From the NCBI GenBank assembly GCA_965243345.1, contig CBDEUR010000003.1:2666001-2730000 (forward strand): 64,000 nt of DNA, written 5' to 3'. The position numbers and the translations under genes were made by a program. The notes under the pieces were generated by a model that was not told the origin of the DNA, did not search any database, and saw nothing but the letters and a program-made list of their open reading frames with translations. This document shows positions 43,415 to 52,681 of the stretch, one piece after another (position 1 is the stretch's first letter; every line of letters starts with the position of its first letter). The DNA comes from Bin52 sp965243345 (GTDB lineage: Bacteria > Pseudomonadota > Alphaproteobacteria > Thalassobaculales > Thalassobaculaceae).

Positions 43415-45451
43415 ATGCAGGACGCAAGAACAGCTTTTCGTGTCGGCGTGGATGTCGGAGGAACCTTTACCGATGCGGTCGCCTTCGATGACGAGACCGG
43501 CTCGGTCCGCTACGCCAAGGTCCCCTCGACACCCGCGGATCCGGCAGCGGCCGTGATCGCCGCTCTCGACGCGCTCGATATCGCGAGTTCCGACATCGAC
43601 CGGTTCGTCCACGGCATCACCATCGGCACCAACGCGATTCTCGAAGGCAAGGGCGCGGAGGTCTGGATGCTGGTCACGCGCGGGTTCCGGGACGTCCTCG
43701 ACATCGCGCGAACCAACCGTGCGACCCTGTACGACATCACGACCCTGAAGCCGCCGCCAATCGTCCCGCGCACCCGCACCGCCGAAATCGACGAACGGCT
43801 CATGTTCGACGGCACGGTGCTGGTTCCGTTGGACGAGGACCAGGTCCGGGCGGCGATCGGGCGGCTGCCCTTGGAACCCGGCGCGGCCATCATCGTGTGC
43901 TTCCTGCACAGCTACGCCTTTCCCGGCCACGAGCGCCGCGTCGCGGCCCTGCTCGAGGAGGCGTATCCGGACGTGTTCGTGTGCGCATCGTCCGCCGTCC
44001 TGCCGCAGTTCCGGGAGTACGAACGGTTCAACACGACGGCCCTGAACGCCTATATCGGTCCATTGATGAACCGGTACCTGACCGATCTCCAGGACCGCCT
44101 CCGCAACCGCGGGTACGGCCGCAACATCTTCATCATGACCTCGAACGGCGGGGTCTCGGCTGCCGGCCGGGCGCGGCGCCTGCCGATCGCGACGGTGCTC
44201 TCGGGTCCTGCGGGCGGCGTGGCGGCATCCCTGCATCTCGGCGCCCGGACCGGACTGTGCAACCTGATTACCTGCGACATGGGCGGAACCAGCACCGACG
44301 TCTGCCTGATCAGCGACCTGCAGGTGCCGGTGACCAACGAGCAGACGATCGGGCCCTATGCGAACCGCACGCCCCAGATCGAGATCAACACGGTCGGGGC
44401 CGGCGGCGGCAGCATTGCCTGGCTCGACGCCGGAGACATCCTGATGGTCGGGCCCGGAAGCGCAGGAGCGGTGCCCGGTCCGGCATGCTATGGCCAGGGT
44501 GGAACGGACGCGACGGTAACGGACGCCAACCTGGTGCTGAACCGCCTGAAGTCCGGGTCCCGGCTCGCCGGCCACATTGCGCTCGAGCGCGAACGGGCAC
44601 TTGCGTCGATGGCACCCCTGATGGAGCAGCTCGGTCTGGGGGCCGACGCGCTCGCCGAGGGCATCATCCGTATCGCAGTCGCCCGCATGGTCAGCGCGAT
44701 CAAGCAGATATCGATTGCCAAGGGATTCGATCCGCGCGATTTCGTCCTGTGTTCCTATGGCGGCGCGGGACCCATGCATGCGGCGCTCATCGCCGACGAG
44801 ATGGATATCTCGCGGGTCGTCCTGCCGCGCGGCCCGGGCACCTTCGCCGCCCTCGGCTCGTTGATCTCGGATATCCGCCAGGACCATGCCCTGACCAGGC
44901 AGCTGCAGACCGCCCGGGCCGGATATGGAGAGATCGACCGGGTGTTCAGGAACATGGAAGAGGAAGGCCGGGCACTGCTGCAGGCTGAAGGCGTCGCTCC
45001 GGAGAACATCGCGATGAGACGTTCCCTCGGCATGCGGTATCTCGGCCAGTCCTGGGAACTCGACGTCGATATCGGGGATGACGTGCAGAGCACCGAGGCG
45101 ATCGACAGGGCCTTCCACGCGGTGCATGACCGGCGGTTCGGCCACCGCAGCGCGGGTGCGACCGAGATCGTCACCTTCCGGGTCGCCGCCATCGGCCTGG
45201 CTGCGCCTCTCGAACTGCCCGCCCTGCCCCGCAGCGGCGGCGGGAGTGCTGCCGCCCTCGTCGAGCACAGGCGGGTCTATTTCGACGGCGCCTTCCGGGA
45301 TACTCCCGTCTACGACCGGAACCGGCTGCCGCCCGCGGCAGCCGTCGAGGGCCCGACGATCATCGAGGAAGCCGGCGCGACGACCGTGCTGCCGCCGGGC
45401 TGGCGCGGATGCGCGAACGGGCACGGCGACCTCGTACTCGAGCGGAGATAG
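43415..45451 (+). CDS. Hydantoinase/oxoprolinase family protein, subunit A
   Basis: 678 residues from ATG 43415 (AGGAG at about five bases). The ASKHA-type ATPase fold begins RVGVDVGGTFTDAVAFDDETG, then HGITIGTNAILEGKGAEV, ITCDMGGTSTDVCL and GAGGGSIAWLDAG. HyuA subunits bind ATP to activate a C-N or carboxyl target in N-methylhydantoinase, 5-oxoprolinase, acetone and acetophenone carboxylases. The specific reaction cannot be told. The B subunit starts three bases after the stop. Confidence 0.92.
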   Translation: MQDARTAFRVGVDVGGTFTDAVAFDDETGSVRYAKVPSTPADPAAAVIAALDALDIASSDIDRFVHGITIGTNAILEGKGAEVWMLVTRGFRDVLDIARTNRATLYDITTLKPPPIVPRTRTAEIDERLMFDGTVLVPLDEDQVRAAIGRLPLEPGAAIIVCFLHSYAFPGHERRVAALLEEAYPDVFVCASSAVLPQFREYERFNTTALNAYIGPLMNRYLTDLQDRLRNRGYGRNIFIMTSNGGVSAAGRARRLPIATVLSGPAGGVAASLHLGARTGLCNLITCDMGGTSTDVCLISDLQVPVTNEQTIGPYANRTPQIEINTVGAGGGSIAWLDAGDILMVGPGSAGAVPGPACYGQGGTDATVTDANLVLNRLKSGSRLAGHIALERERALASMAPLMEQLGLGADALAEGIIRIAVARMVSAIKQISIAKGFDPRDFVLCSYGGAGPMHAALIADEMDISRVVLPRGPGTFAALGSLISDIRQDHALTRQLQTARAGYGEIDRVFRNMEEEGRALLQAEGVAPENIAMRRSLGMRYLGQSWELDVDIGDDVQSTEAIDRAFHAVHDRRFGHRSAGATEIVTFRVAAIGLAAPLELPALPRSGGGSAAALVEHRRVYFDGAFRDTPVYDRNRLPPAAAVEGPTIIEEAGATTVLPPGWRGCANGHGDLVLERR

Positions 45452-45454
45452 GCG

Positions 45455-47509
45455 ATGGCGGCACCGGGCGTCGATCCGATCACCCTTGAAGTGGTGACCG
45501 AGGGACTGATCGCAATCGTGAGGGAAATGCGGGCCACCATCATCAGGGCGTCGTATTCCTCCGTGATCCACGAGTTCGACGACTTTTCCTGCGCACTCTT
45601 CGATGCCGACGGCCAGATGGTCGCGCAGTCATGGGACCATCCGGGCCATGTCCTGCCCCTGCCATGGGGCGTGCGGTGCGCGCTGGAGGATTTTCGCGAC
45701 GACCTGAAGCCCGGCGACGCGGTCCTGCTGAACGATCCGTATCGCGGTGGCACGCACCTGAACGACGTCACGTTGCTCTTTCCGGTATTCGACAGCAGCG
45801 GCGAGCCCATGGTCTTTCCGGCGGTCCGGGCGCACTGGGTCGATGTCGGTGGCATGGTGCCGGGCAGCTATTCGGGCCTCTCGACCAACGTCTACCAGGA
45901 AGGCGTGCGGATTCCGCCGATCAAGATTGTCGAGGAGGGACGGATCAATCGCTCCGCCATGACCCTTCTGATGGCGAACATGCGGGTACCGGAGGAGCGC
46001 GAAGGGGATCTCAACGCCTCTTTCGGCGCCTGCAGGATTGCCGAACAGCGCATCCGCCGGCTCTATGAGAAGTATGGCCGGGTCTGCGTGGAAGACTGCA
46101 TCGCCACCCATCTCGATCGCACCGAACGGCGCCTGCGCGAGCGGATCGCGGCGCTGCCGGACGGAAGCTACTGCTATGAGGACTATCTGGAGTACTTCAA
46201 CGACGGCCGCCTCGATCCGGTCCTGATGCGGCTCGAGCTGACCGTATCGGGCGACCGGATGGTTGCGGATTTCGCAGGCACCAACTCGCAGGTTCCGGGC
46301 GTTGTGAACTCGTCCCTCGCGGTGACCGGCGCCGGCGTCTTCGTGGCGGTCAAGGCGACACTCGACCCCGGCGGAGCGGTCAACCAGGGCGCGTTCAGGC
46401 CCATCGAGCTGCGTGCGCCGGAGGCATCCATCGCCGACGTCCGGCACGACGCGCCGGCGGGCGCTCACGGAGAGGTCCGGAAACGGGCCGTATCGGTCAC
46501 GCTCGGCGCACTGGCGCAGATCATCCCTGACCTCGTATCGGGCGATCTCTGCGGCACCTCCTTTCCCAATGCGATTGGCGGCTTCAACAAGAGACGGGAC
46601 CGGCAATATGTCTATTACGAAGCGCCGGCCGGCGGAAACGGGGGCTTTCTGCAGCACGACGGTCCGAGCGCCATGGTCAACGTCGACTTCGGCAACCTGC
46701 CGTCGGTGCAGACTGTCGAGTCGATCGAGAACGAAATGCCGCTGCTGGTGAACCTGTGCGAACTGCGCATTGATTCCGGAGGACCGGGCGCCAGCCGCGG
46801 CGGGCTCGGCATGCGCCGCGACGTGCGTCTGCTGGACGAGGAAGGCAGTTACTCGGTCCTCAGCGACCGGGCCGTGATCCCTCCCTTCGGTGTGCTCGGC
46901 GGCGCCAGCGGCAAACCCTATGTCGTCTCGGTGGTCCGCGACGGCGTCGAGACCGGGTTTTCGACCCCGGGCAAGGTGACGGGCCACGCGATTCAGCGCG
47001 ACGACACCGTGATCATGCGTTCGGCCGGGGGCGGAGGGTACGGGGATCCGCTGACCCGCGACCCGGAATCGGTCCGCCGCGATGTTGCCGAGGGTCTGGT
47101 CAGCCGGGCCAGTGCGGCCGATGTCTACGGTGTGGTGCTCGACGACGACGGGGAGGTCGACGCAGCCGCAAGCGACGCCGCCCGCACCGCCCTTGCCGAA
47201 GCCCGCTACCGGGCCCGGGTTGTGGCCGACGATGCCCTCGATCCGTACGTCGGCACACGGGGACGGCGCCGGACCGTGCGGGTGTCACCCGCCATGGCAG
47301 CACGGCTCGGGGTCGCCGAAGACGACCTGACGGAGCTGATCGGCGCCAACCCGGCGCCGCTTCGCGCCTGGGTCACGATCGACGCCGGCCATGCTGACGA
47401 TACCGTGCTGCTCGATCCATTCGGACGGCAGGCGCTCGGTGTCGAGCATGACGACACCGTGGTCCTGAGGGCCGTGCCGACGCCCGGGATCCCCGGGGGG
47501 CTTGCCTGA
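45455..47509 (+). CDS. Hydantoinase/oxoprolinase family protein, subunit B
   Basis: 684 residues. It opens with DPITLEVVTEGLIAIVREMRATIIRASYSSVIHEFDDFSCALFD, the HyuB signature, with LNDPYRGGTHLNDVTL and the C-terminal glycine-rich SAGGGGYGDPL. A C-terminal extension of about 140 residues (DPESVRRDVAEGLVSRASAADVYGVVLDDDGEVD onward) is common in the family. It acts with the A subunit in ATP-dependent hydrolysis or carboxylation. It ends convergently 27 bases from the SDR gene. Confidence 0.92.
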   Translation: MAAPGVDPITLEVVTEGLIAIVREMRATIIRASYSSVIHEFDDFSCALFDADGQMVAQSWDHPGHVLPLPWGVRCALEDFRDDLKPGDAVLLNDPYRGGTHLNDVTLLFPVFDSSGEPMVFPAVRAHWVDVGGMVPGSYSGLSTNVYQEGVRIPPIKIVEEGRINRSAMTLLMANMRVPEEREGDLNASFGACRIAEQRIRRLYEKYGRVCVEDCIATHLDRTERRLRERIAALPDGSYCYEDYLEYFNDGRLDPVLMRLELTVSGDRMVADFAGTNSQVPGVVNSSLAVTGAGVFVAVKATLDPGGAVNQGAFRPIELRAPEASIADVRHDAPAGAHGEVRKRAVSVTLGALAQIIPDLVSGDLCGTSFPNAIGGFNKRRDRQYVYYEAPAGGNGGFLQHDGPSAMVNVDFGNLPSVQTVESIENEMPLLVNLCELRIDSGGPGASRGGLGMRRDVRLLDEEGSYSVLSDRAVIPPFGVLGGASGKPYVVSVVRDGVETGFSTPGKVTGHAIQRDDTVIMRSAGGGGYGDPLTRDPESVRRDVAEGLVSRASAADVYGVVLDDDGEVDAAASDAARTALAEARYRARVVADDALDPYVGTRGRRRTVRVSPAMAARLGVAEDDLTELIGANPAPLRAWVTIDAGHADDTVLLDPFGRQALGVEHDDTVVLRAVPTPGIPGGLA

Positions 47510-47536
47510 CCGGCGGACGGCGGGAATCGCGCCGCG

Positions 47537-48301
47537 TCAGAGCGTTGCCCGCGACAGGCCGCCGTCGACGGCCAGCGTCGTGCCGGTGATGTAGCGGCCG
47601 CGCGGAGAAACCAGGAACGCGACGGCGGCAGCGACCTCGTCGGCGTCGCCGAGGCGGCCCAGGGGAATGTCACGGATCAGCTCGGACATCTCGTCTGCCG
47701 ACTGTTCGGCAACCAGGCGCAGCCGCGGCGTGTCGATCAGTCCCGGCGCAAGGGTGTTGATCGTGATTTCCGGCGCGAGTTCGCGCGACAGGGTCTTGGC
47801 CAGCCCGATGACGCCGGCCCAGGTGGCGACGGAGAGCCCGAATCCGGCAATCGGCTGGATCGCCGACAGCGCCGTAATGTTCACGATGCTGCCGGCGCCG
47901 CGCGTCTTCATGTGGGGCGCGGCGGCCCGAATGCACCGGACCACGCTCATCAGGTTCCGGTCCACGGCGCGGCGCCAGGCGTCGTCGTCGAAGTCGAGGA
48001 ACTGACCCAGCGGCGGTGCGCCGTCGTTGTTGACCAGGATGTCGAGACCGCCGAAGCGCGCGACTGTCCCGGCGATGATCCGCTCGCAGTCCTCGGCCCG
48101 GCGGATATCGCCCGGCATGGCGAGAAGCTCGCCGCCCGTCGCCCGCGTCAACGCGTCACGGGCCGCATCGAGCGCCGGTGCGCGCCGGCCGGACATCGCG
48201 ACCCGCGCCCCCTCCCCGGCGAGGGTTCCGGCGATCGCGTACCCGATGCCCTGGCTCGCTCCGTTGACGATCGCGATCTTGCCTTCGAGTCCGAGATCCA
48301 C
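47537..48301 (-). CDS. Short-chain dehydrogenase/reductase-fold protein without the catalytic triad
   Basis: 254 residues from GTG 48301; a TTG at 48313 is an alternative. The cofactor motif is intact (NGASQGIGYAIA, NNDGAP), and the C-terminal GLIDTPR and GTTLAVDGG are typical. At the active site, the sequence reads NITALSAIQPIAGFGLSVATWAG: the usual Ser is Ala144, Tyr is Ser157 and Lys is Trp161. Classical oxidoreductase chemistry is therefore unlikely; a non-redox or structural role, or another reaction, is possible. It lies directly after the amidohydrolase gene (stop at 48303), so they are co-expressed. Confidence 0.85.
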   Translation of the reverse strand: MDLGLEGKIAIVNGASQGIGYAIAGTLAGEGARVAMSGRRAPALDAARDALTRATGGELLAMPGDIRRAEDCERIIAGTVARFGGLDILVNNDGAPPLGQFLDFDDDAWRRAVDRNLMSVVRCIRAAAPHMKTRGAGSIVNITALSAIQPIAGFGLSVATWAGVIGLAKTLSRELAPEITINTLAPGLIDTPRLRLVAEQSADEMSELIRDIPLGRLGDADEVAAAVAFLVSPRGRYITGTTLAVDGGLSRATL

Positions 48302-48302
48302 G

Positions 48303-49160
48303 TCACTGTCCAAACATGTCGAGGAAACTCTCGGCGTTGCGGTAATTCACCCGTTCCATCACCTCGTCGGAATAGCCGAGGCCGCGCCAGTCCGCGATCA
48401 GCCGTTCGTAGCTCAGCAACGGGTAGTCCGCACCGAACATGACGCGGTCCCTGAGCCGCCGGGGGATCTCGTACTTGAGGTCGTCGGAAAAGTACCGCGG
48501 TGACCAGCCATGCAGTTCGTACCAGACGTTGGCCTTGTGGATCAGGACGGCGATCATTTCCGTCTGCCACGGCCAGGCCGGGCGTCCGGCAAGGATCTTC
48601 AGCTCCGGATAGCGGGCCGCAACATCGTCCAGATGGCGCGGATGGCAGTGATCGAGCAGGATCCCGTTGCCGCCGGGAAAGCCGGACCCCAGACCGGTCG
48701 TACCGACGAAGACGAGCGCCGGGACGTTGGCCTCGATGCACAGGCCGTAGAAGGAGTCGTAGGCCGGATCGCTCGCCGGTACGCCACCGGACCCGGAGAC
48801 GGCCAGTCCCGTGAAACCGGCGCCCTCGGCGATGCAGCGCTCGAACTCCCGCAACGCCTCCGGTCCGCTCTCGGGCTGGAAGTGGAACCAGTTGCCGAGA
48901 ATCGCGTCCGGAAAGCGGCGTTGCGTGTCGAAGGCATAGTCGTGCAGGTCGCGGGCCTGGTCGACGGGAACGAACTTGGTGAACCCGAAATCGAGTATGA
49001 CCCGGACCCCGGCCCGCCGGAAATCCCCGGCCATTTCCTCTTCGGTCGCGTAGGCCGGTTCGGAGCGCCAGGTGTGCCCCTGTCGTGCAAGCTCGGCCTC
49101 GGTCTGCAGGACGTAGCCGCGCCGGGTCTTCCAGTGGGAATGCATGTCGATGTAGCGCAT
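48303..49160 (-). CDS. Amidohydrolase-2 family metal-dependent hydrolase/decarboxylase
   Basis: 285 residues from ATG 49160 (GAGGA eight bases upstream). The metal-binding IDMHSHW near residue 6, later histidines in LLDHCHPRHLDD, and the terminal GADYPLLSYE aspartate match PF04909. Relatives hydrolyse lactones or amides or decarboxylate aromatic acids. It is downstream of the tandem ligase genes and before the SDR-like gene on the minus strand, so it probably acts in the same pathway. Confidence 0.87.
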   Translation of the reverse strand: MRYIDMHSHWKTRRGYVLQTEAELARQGHTWRSEPAYATEEEMAGDFRRAGVRVILDFGFTKFVPVDQARDLHDYAFDTQRRFPDAILGNWFHFQPESGPEALREFERCIAEGAGFTGLAVSGSGGVPASDPAYDSFYGLCIEANVPALVFVGTTGLGSGFPGGNGILLDHCHPRHLDDVAARYPELKILAGRPAWPWQTEMIAVLIHKANVWYELHGWSPRYFSDDLKYEIPRRLRDRVMFGADYPLLSYERLIADWRGLGYSDEVMERVNYRNAESFLDMFGQ

Positions 49161-49197
49161 CGCGATGTCCTCGCTGCGGAATGGACCGACAGCGGTC

Positions 49198-50841
49198 TCA
49201 GCGCCCGCCGGCTGCCAGCCGCCGACGGGCCATGTCGGCAAGAGGCTGCTTCTGCACCTTGCCGGTCGGTGTTCTCGGGAGGTCCTCGTATATCTGGAGA
49301 TACTCCGGCAACTTGTAGGTCGCGATCGTGTCCCGGAGGAACTCGGTCAGCGCCTCGAAGGTGATGACCTCGCCGGCCTTCGGGACGATGCAGGCGCAGA
49401 CACGTTCCCCGAGCCGGTGATCGGGAACGCCGACGATGGCGGCGTCGCGGATTGCCGGGTGCTGATACAGCGCTTCCTCGATCTCGCGGGGATAGATGTT
49501 GGCGCCGCCCCGTATCAGCATTTCCTTCTTCCGCCCCACGATCTGCAGGTTTCCGTTGGCGTCGAAACAGCCCTGGTCACCCGTGCGGAACCAGCCCTCC
49601 GCGGTGAAGCTGTCTCGATTGGCCGCGGGGTTGTTGTAGTAGCCGACCGTGACCGACGGGCCCGCGGTCAGGATCTCTCCGACGGTGCCGGGCGGAGCGT
49701 CCGAGCCGTCATCGTCCACGACCCGGATTTCCATCTCCGGTACCGGCCGGCCAACGGTACCGCAGACCGCGGCCGGATCGTCGGCCAGTACGGTATGGGC
49801 CTGGGTGCCGCACTCGAGCATGCCGTACATCTCGAGCAGATGTCCCGGCATGCGGGCCTGCACTTCCCGGATGACCTCGATCGGACAGGACGCGCCGCCC
49901 GTCATGACGACCTGCAGGCTGGCAAGGGTGTAGGACTCGAACTCCGGCACGTTGAGCATTGCCACCAGGTGCGCAGGCGCGCAGCAGAAGTGCGTGACCT
50001 GCTCGCTGGCTATCAGTGCCAGCGCCTCCTCGGGCCTGAAGACATCCTGGAGAATGACGCGGCATCCCGCGTCGATCGCCTGCAGGACATTGAACAGCCC
50101 CCAGTTCAGGCCGACCGGGAGAAAGACCAGCAGCACGCTTTCGGCGGAGATGCGCTGGCCGCGGTTCAGGAACCTCAGCGCGCAGTTGGTCGTGTTGTGG
50201 GTGTGGAGTACAGCCTTCGGGTTGCCCGTGGTGCCCGAGGTGAAGGCCGTCCGCGCCAGCTGGTCGGCGTCCGGCCGGCGCGAGCGCAGGGCACCCGGCG
50301 GCACGTCCGGATCGTCATCGGTTTCGAGGAAGGCACGGAGGTCGACATACCCGGACGGCACATCGTCACCGACCACCATGACATGGTCCAGGCGCGGGAG
50401 CCTCGCGCGCATCTCTTCGATCATGGGGAGATAGTCGAAGTTGCGATGGCGGCGCGGAACCACGAGGGCCGAGGCTTCGGCAAAACCCAGGATGAACTCG
50501 ACCTCGCGGCTGCGAAAGTCGCTGTGATACTGGCAGAACGGCACGCCCGCCATCATCGCCGCATTGATGGTGATCGCGAATTCGTTCCAGTTGGGCAGCT
50601 GTACCGCAAGCACGTCGTCGGACGTCAGTCCCATCGCCACGAATCGAGCCGCCAGCCGCCGTACCCGGCGGAGGTACAGGCGATAGTCGAGGCGGCCGCG
50701 ACCGTCCTGCAGCGCGAGCCTCTCCGGCGCGCTGTCCGCCGCGGCTTCCAGCCAGTCATTGCTGGTTGCCTTCCGCCAGTATCCGGCGCTTCGGTACTGC
50801 GCCATGCGCCACGCCGGAATATGGGGTTCGCCAATACGCAT
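49198..50841 (-). CDS. AMP-forming acyl-CoA ligase (second of a tandem pair)
   Basis: 547 residues. P-loop FTSGTTGNPKAV, LEMYGMLECG (A5), GWFRTGDQGCFD (A7), KEMLIRGGANIYPREIEE (A8) and the C-terminal lysine in PRTPTGKVQK. It activates an unknown acid with ATP and CoA. Its start lies only seven bases after the homologous ligase stop, and both share the N-terminal layout (YRSAGYWR... and YRDAGFWRG...), so they are tandem paralogues likely for two intermediates of one pathway. Confidence 0.9.
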   Translation of the reverse strand: MRIGEPHIPAWRMAQYRSAGYWRKATSNDWLEAAADSAPERLALQDGRGRLDYRLYLRRVRRLAARFVAMGLTSDDVLAVQLPNWNEFAITINAAMMAGVPFCQYHSDFRSREVEFILGFAEASALVVPRRHRNFDYLPMIEEMRARLPRLDHVMVVGDDVPSGYVDLRAFLETDDDPDVPPGALRSRRPDADQLARTAFTSGTTGNPKAVLHTHNTTNCALRFLNRGQRISAESVLLVFLPVGLNWGLFNVLQAIDAGCRVILQDVFRPEEALALIASEQVTHFCCAPAHLVAMLNVPEFESYTLASLQVVMTGGASCPIEVIREVQARMPGHLLEMYGMLECGTQAHTVLADDPAAVCGTVGRPVPEMEIRVVDDDGSDAPPGTVGEILTAGPSVTVGYYNNPAANRDSFTAEGWFRTGDQGCFDANGNLQIVGRKKEMLIRGGANIYPREIEEALYQHPAIRDAAIVGVPDHRLGERVCACIVPKAGEVITFEALTEFLRDTIATYKLPEYLQIYEDLPRTPTGKVQKQPLADMARRRLAAGGR

Positions 50842-50847
50842 CGGATC

Positions 50848-52494
50848 TCACAGTGCCCGGCCGGCCCCGGTTCGGGTTGAACGCCTGCTGACGACTTCGG
50901 CGACGAGACGATGGCGCTGCAGCTTGCCGGTCGGAGTGAACGGCAGCGCTTCGAATATCTCGAGAGCCTCGGGCAGCTTGTAGGTGGCGACCTTGCCGTC
51001 GAGCAGCGCGGTCATTTCTGCGAGTGTCACGGTCTGCCCCCGCCGCGGCACCACGCACAGGCAGTTGCGTTCGCCAAGCCTGGGATCGGGCATGCCGACG
51101 ATCGCGACATGGAGGACCTTGGGGCAGGCATAGAGAATCTCCTCGATTTCGCGGGGATGGAACTTCTTGCCGCCACGATTGACCAGCTCCTTGCTGCGGC
51201 CGGAGATAACGAGGTTGCCGTTCCCGTCCACGTACCCGATATCCCCGGTCCGGAACCAGCCATCGGCCGTGAACGCGGCCGCATTGGCGCCGGGATTGTC
51301 GTGATAGCCGAGGTGGATCGACGGACCGCGCCCGGCAATTTCCCCCTCCTCTCCCGCACCGACCTCCCGGTTGGCGTCGTCGAGAATGCGCAGGCCGAGG
51401 CCGGTCGCCGGCCGGCCCACGGTGCCACTTGCCGCTTCCGGGTCGTCGCCTGGCCGCGTGTAGCTGTGAAAACCCGATTCCAGCATGCCGTAGAGTTCGA
51501 TGAAGTCGCCCGGCATCCTGGCCCGGAATTCCCGGATCGTCTCGACCGGACACGACGCCCCGCCGCTCACCACCTGTCTGAGAGAGGAAAGATCCGTGCG
51601 GTCCAGTTCCGGCGCATTCAGCATTTCGATGATCGCTGCCGGAGCCGTAGGGATGTTCGTGACCCTCTCCGACCCGATCAGGGCCAGTGCCGCAGGTGCG
51701 GAAAACCGGTCGAGCAGCACGGCGCGGGCGCCCGCGATCAGGGTCTGCACCAGCGCGAGATACCCCCAGTTCAGGCCCAGGGGCAGGTAGAGCAACAGCA
51801 CGTCCTGGGCGCTGACGTCCAGGTCGAGATTCTGGATGCGCGCCGCCGACAGTGTCGTCTCGTGACTGTGGATCACCGCTTTCGGATCACCCGTGGTGCC
51901 GGAGGTAAAGGCCATCCGGAAGATCTCGTCGGGATCCATCGCCACCGGAACAAGGCCTGCCGCGGACGAACGCCCCGCGATCGCGTCGGCAAGCGACAGC
52001 ACGTCGGGTTCCGCCGACGGGTCGGTACCGGCGACGATGCGCAGCCCGGGCAGGGACGGGCGCAGTCCGCGGATCATCTGCACATGGTCAAAGCCCCGGA
52101 AGGTGCCCGGACAGATGAAGGCCGCGCTTCGGGAAAACTCGAGTATGAAGGCGAGTTCCCGTTCGCGAAAATCGGTGCTGACCTGGACGGCAATGGCTCC
52201 GAGGCGCTCGATCGCAAAGAACACGCAGGCAAAGTCGATGCGGTTGGGAAGCTGGATGGTCACGACGTCCCGGCGATCGATTCCGTGGGCCTGCAACACG
52301 GCGGCCACCGCGTCCACGCGGTCGGCGAGTTGCCGATAGGTGACCCGGCGGTGACCGTCGTACAGCGCCTCCCGCTCGGGATGCTGTCCGGCACGGCGAG
52401 CCAGGATGTCGTGGAAGGTCTCGCCCCGCCAGAATCCGGCGTCGCGGTAGTTTCGCACCATCTGTCCGGTCAAGCGCGTTTCAAAGGCGGCCAT
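50848..52494 (-). CDS. AMP-forming acyl-CoA ligase (first of a tandem pair)
   Basis: 548 residues from ATG 52494 (CGGAG five bases upstream). P-loop FTSGTTGDPKAV, IELYGMLESGFHSYT, GWFRTGDIGYVD, KELVNRGGKKFHPREIEE and FTPTGKLQRHRL show an intact adenylate-forming enzyme. It resembles cyclohexanecarboxylate- or medium-chain acyl-CoA ligases. It is divergent from the Liv-type transporter, with 187 bases between, so import and activation may be controlled from one region. Confidence 0.9.
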   Translation of the reverse strand: MAAFETRLTGQMVRNYRDAGFWRGETFHDILARRAGQHPEREALYDGHRRVTYRQLADRVDAVAAVLQAHGIDRRDVVTIQLPNRIDFACVFFAIERLGAIAVQVSTDFRERELAFILEFSRSAAFICPGTFRGFDHVQMIRGLRPSLPGLRIVAGTDPSAEPDVLSLADAIAGRSSAAGLVPVAMDPDEIFRMAFTSGTTGDPKAVIHSHETTLSAARIQNLDLDVSAQDVLLLYLPLGLNWGYLALVQTLIAGARAVLLDRFSAPAALALIGSERVTNIPTAPAAIIEMLNAPELDRTDLSSLRQVVSGGASCPVETIREFRARMPGDFIELYGMLESGFHSYTRPGDDPEAASGTVGRPATGLGLRILDDANREVGAGEEGEIAGRGPSIHLGYHDNPGANAAAFTADGWFRTGDIGYVDGNGNLVISGRSKELVNRGGKKFHPREIEEILYACPKVLHVAIVGMPDPRLGERNCLCVVPRRGQTVTLAEMTALLDGKVATYKLPEALEIFEALPFTPTGKLQRHRLVAEVVSRRSTRTGAGRAL

Positions 52495-52681
52495 GTGCAC
52501 TCCGGAGCAGCTCTGTCGCGCTGAGGCCAGTCTGAACCACCGGCGTCCGGGCGACAAGGTGGGGACAGCCGGTCCTCCGCGTTGCGTACGGTTGCATTTG
52601 CCGCGTCCCGGACACAACAATGGGTGCCCGGACGCCTCGGCGCAGCATGCCGAAGAGACGGGCATTATGTGACGGGAGGAA

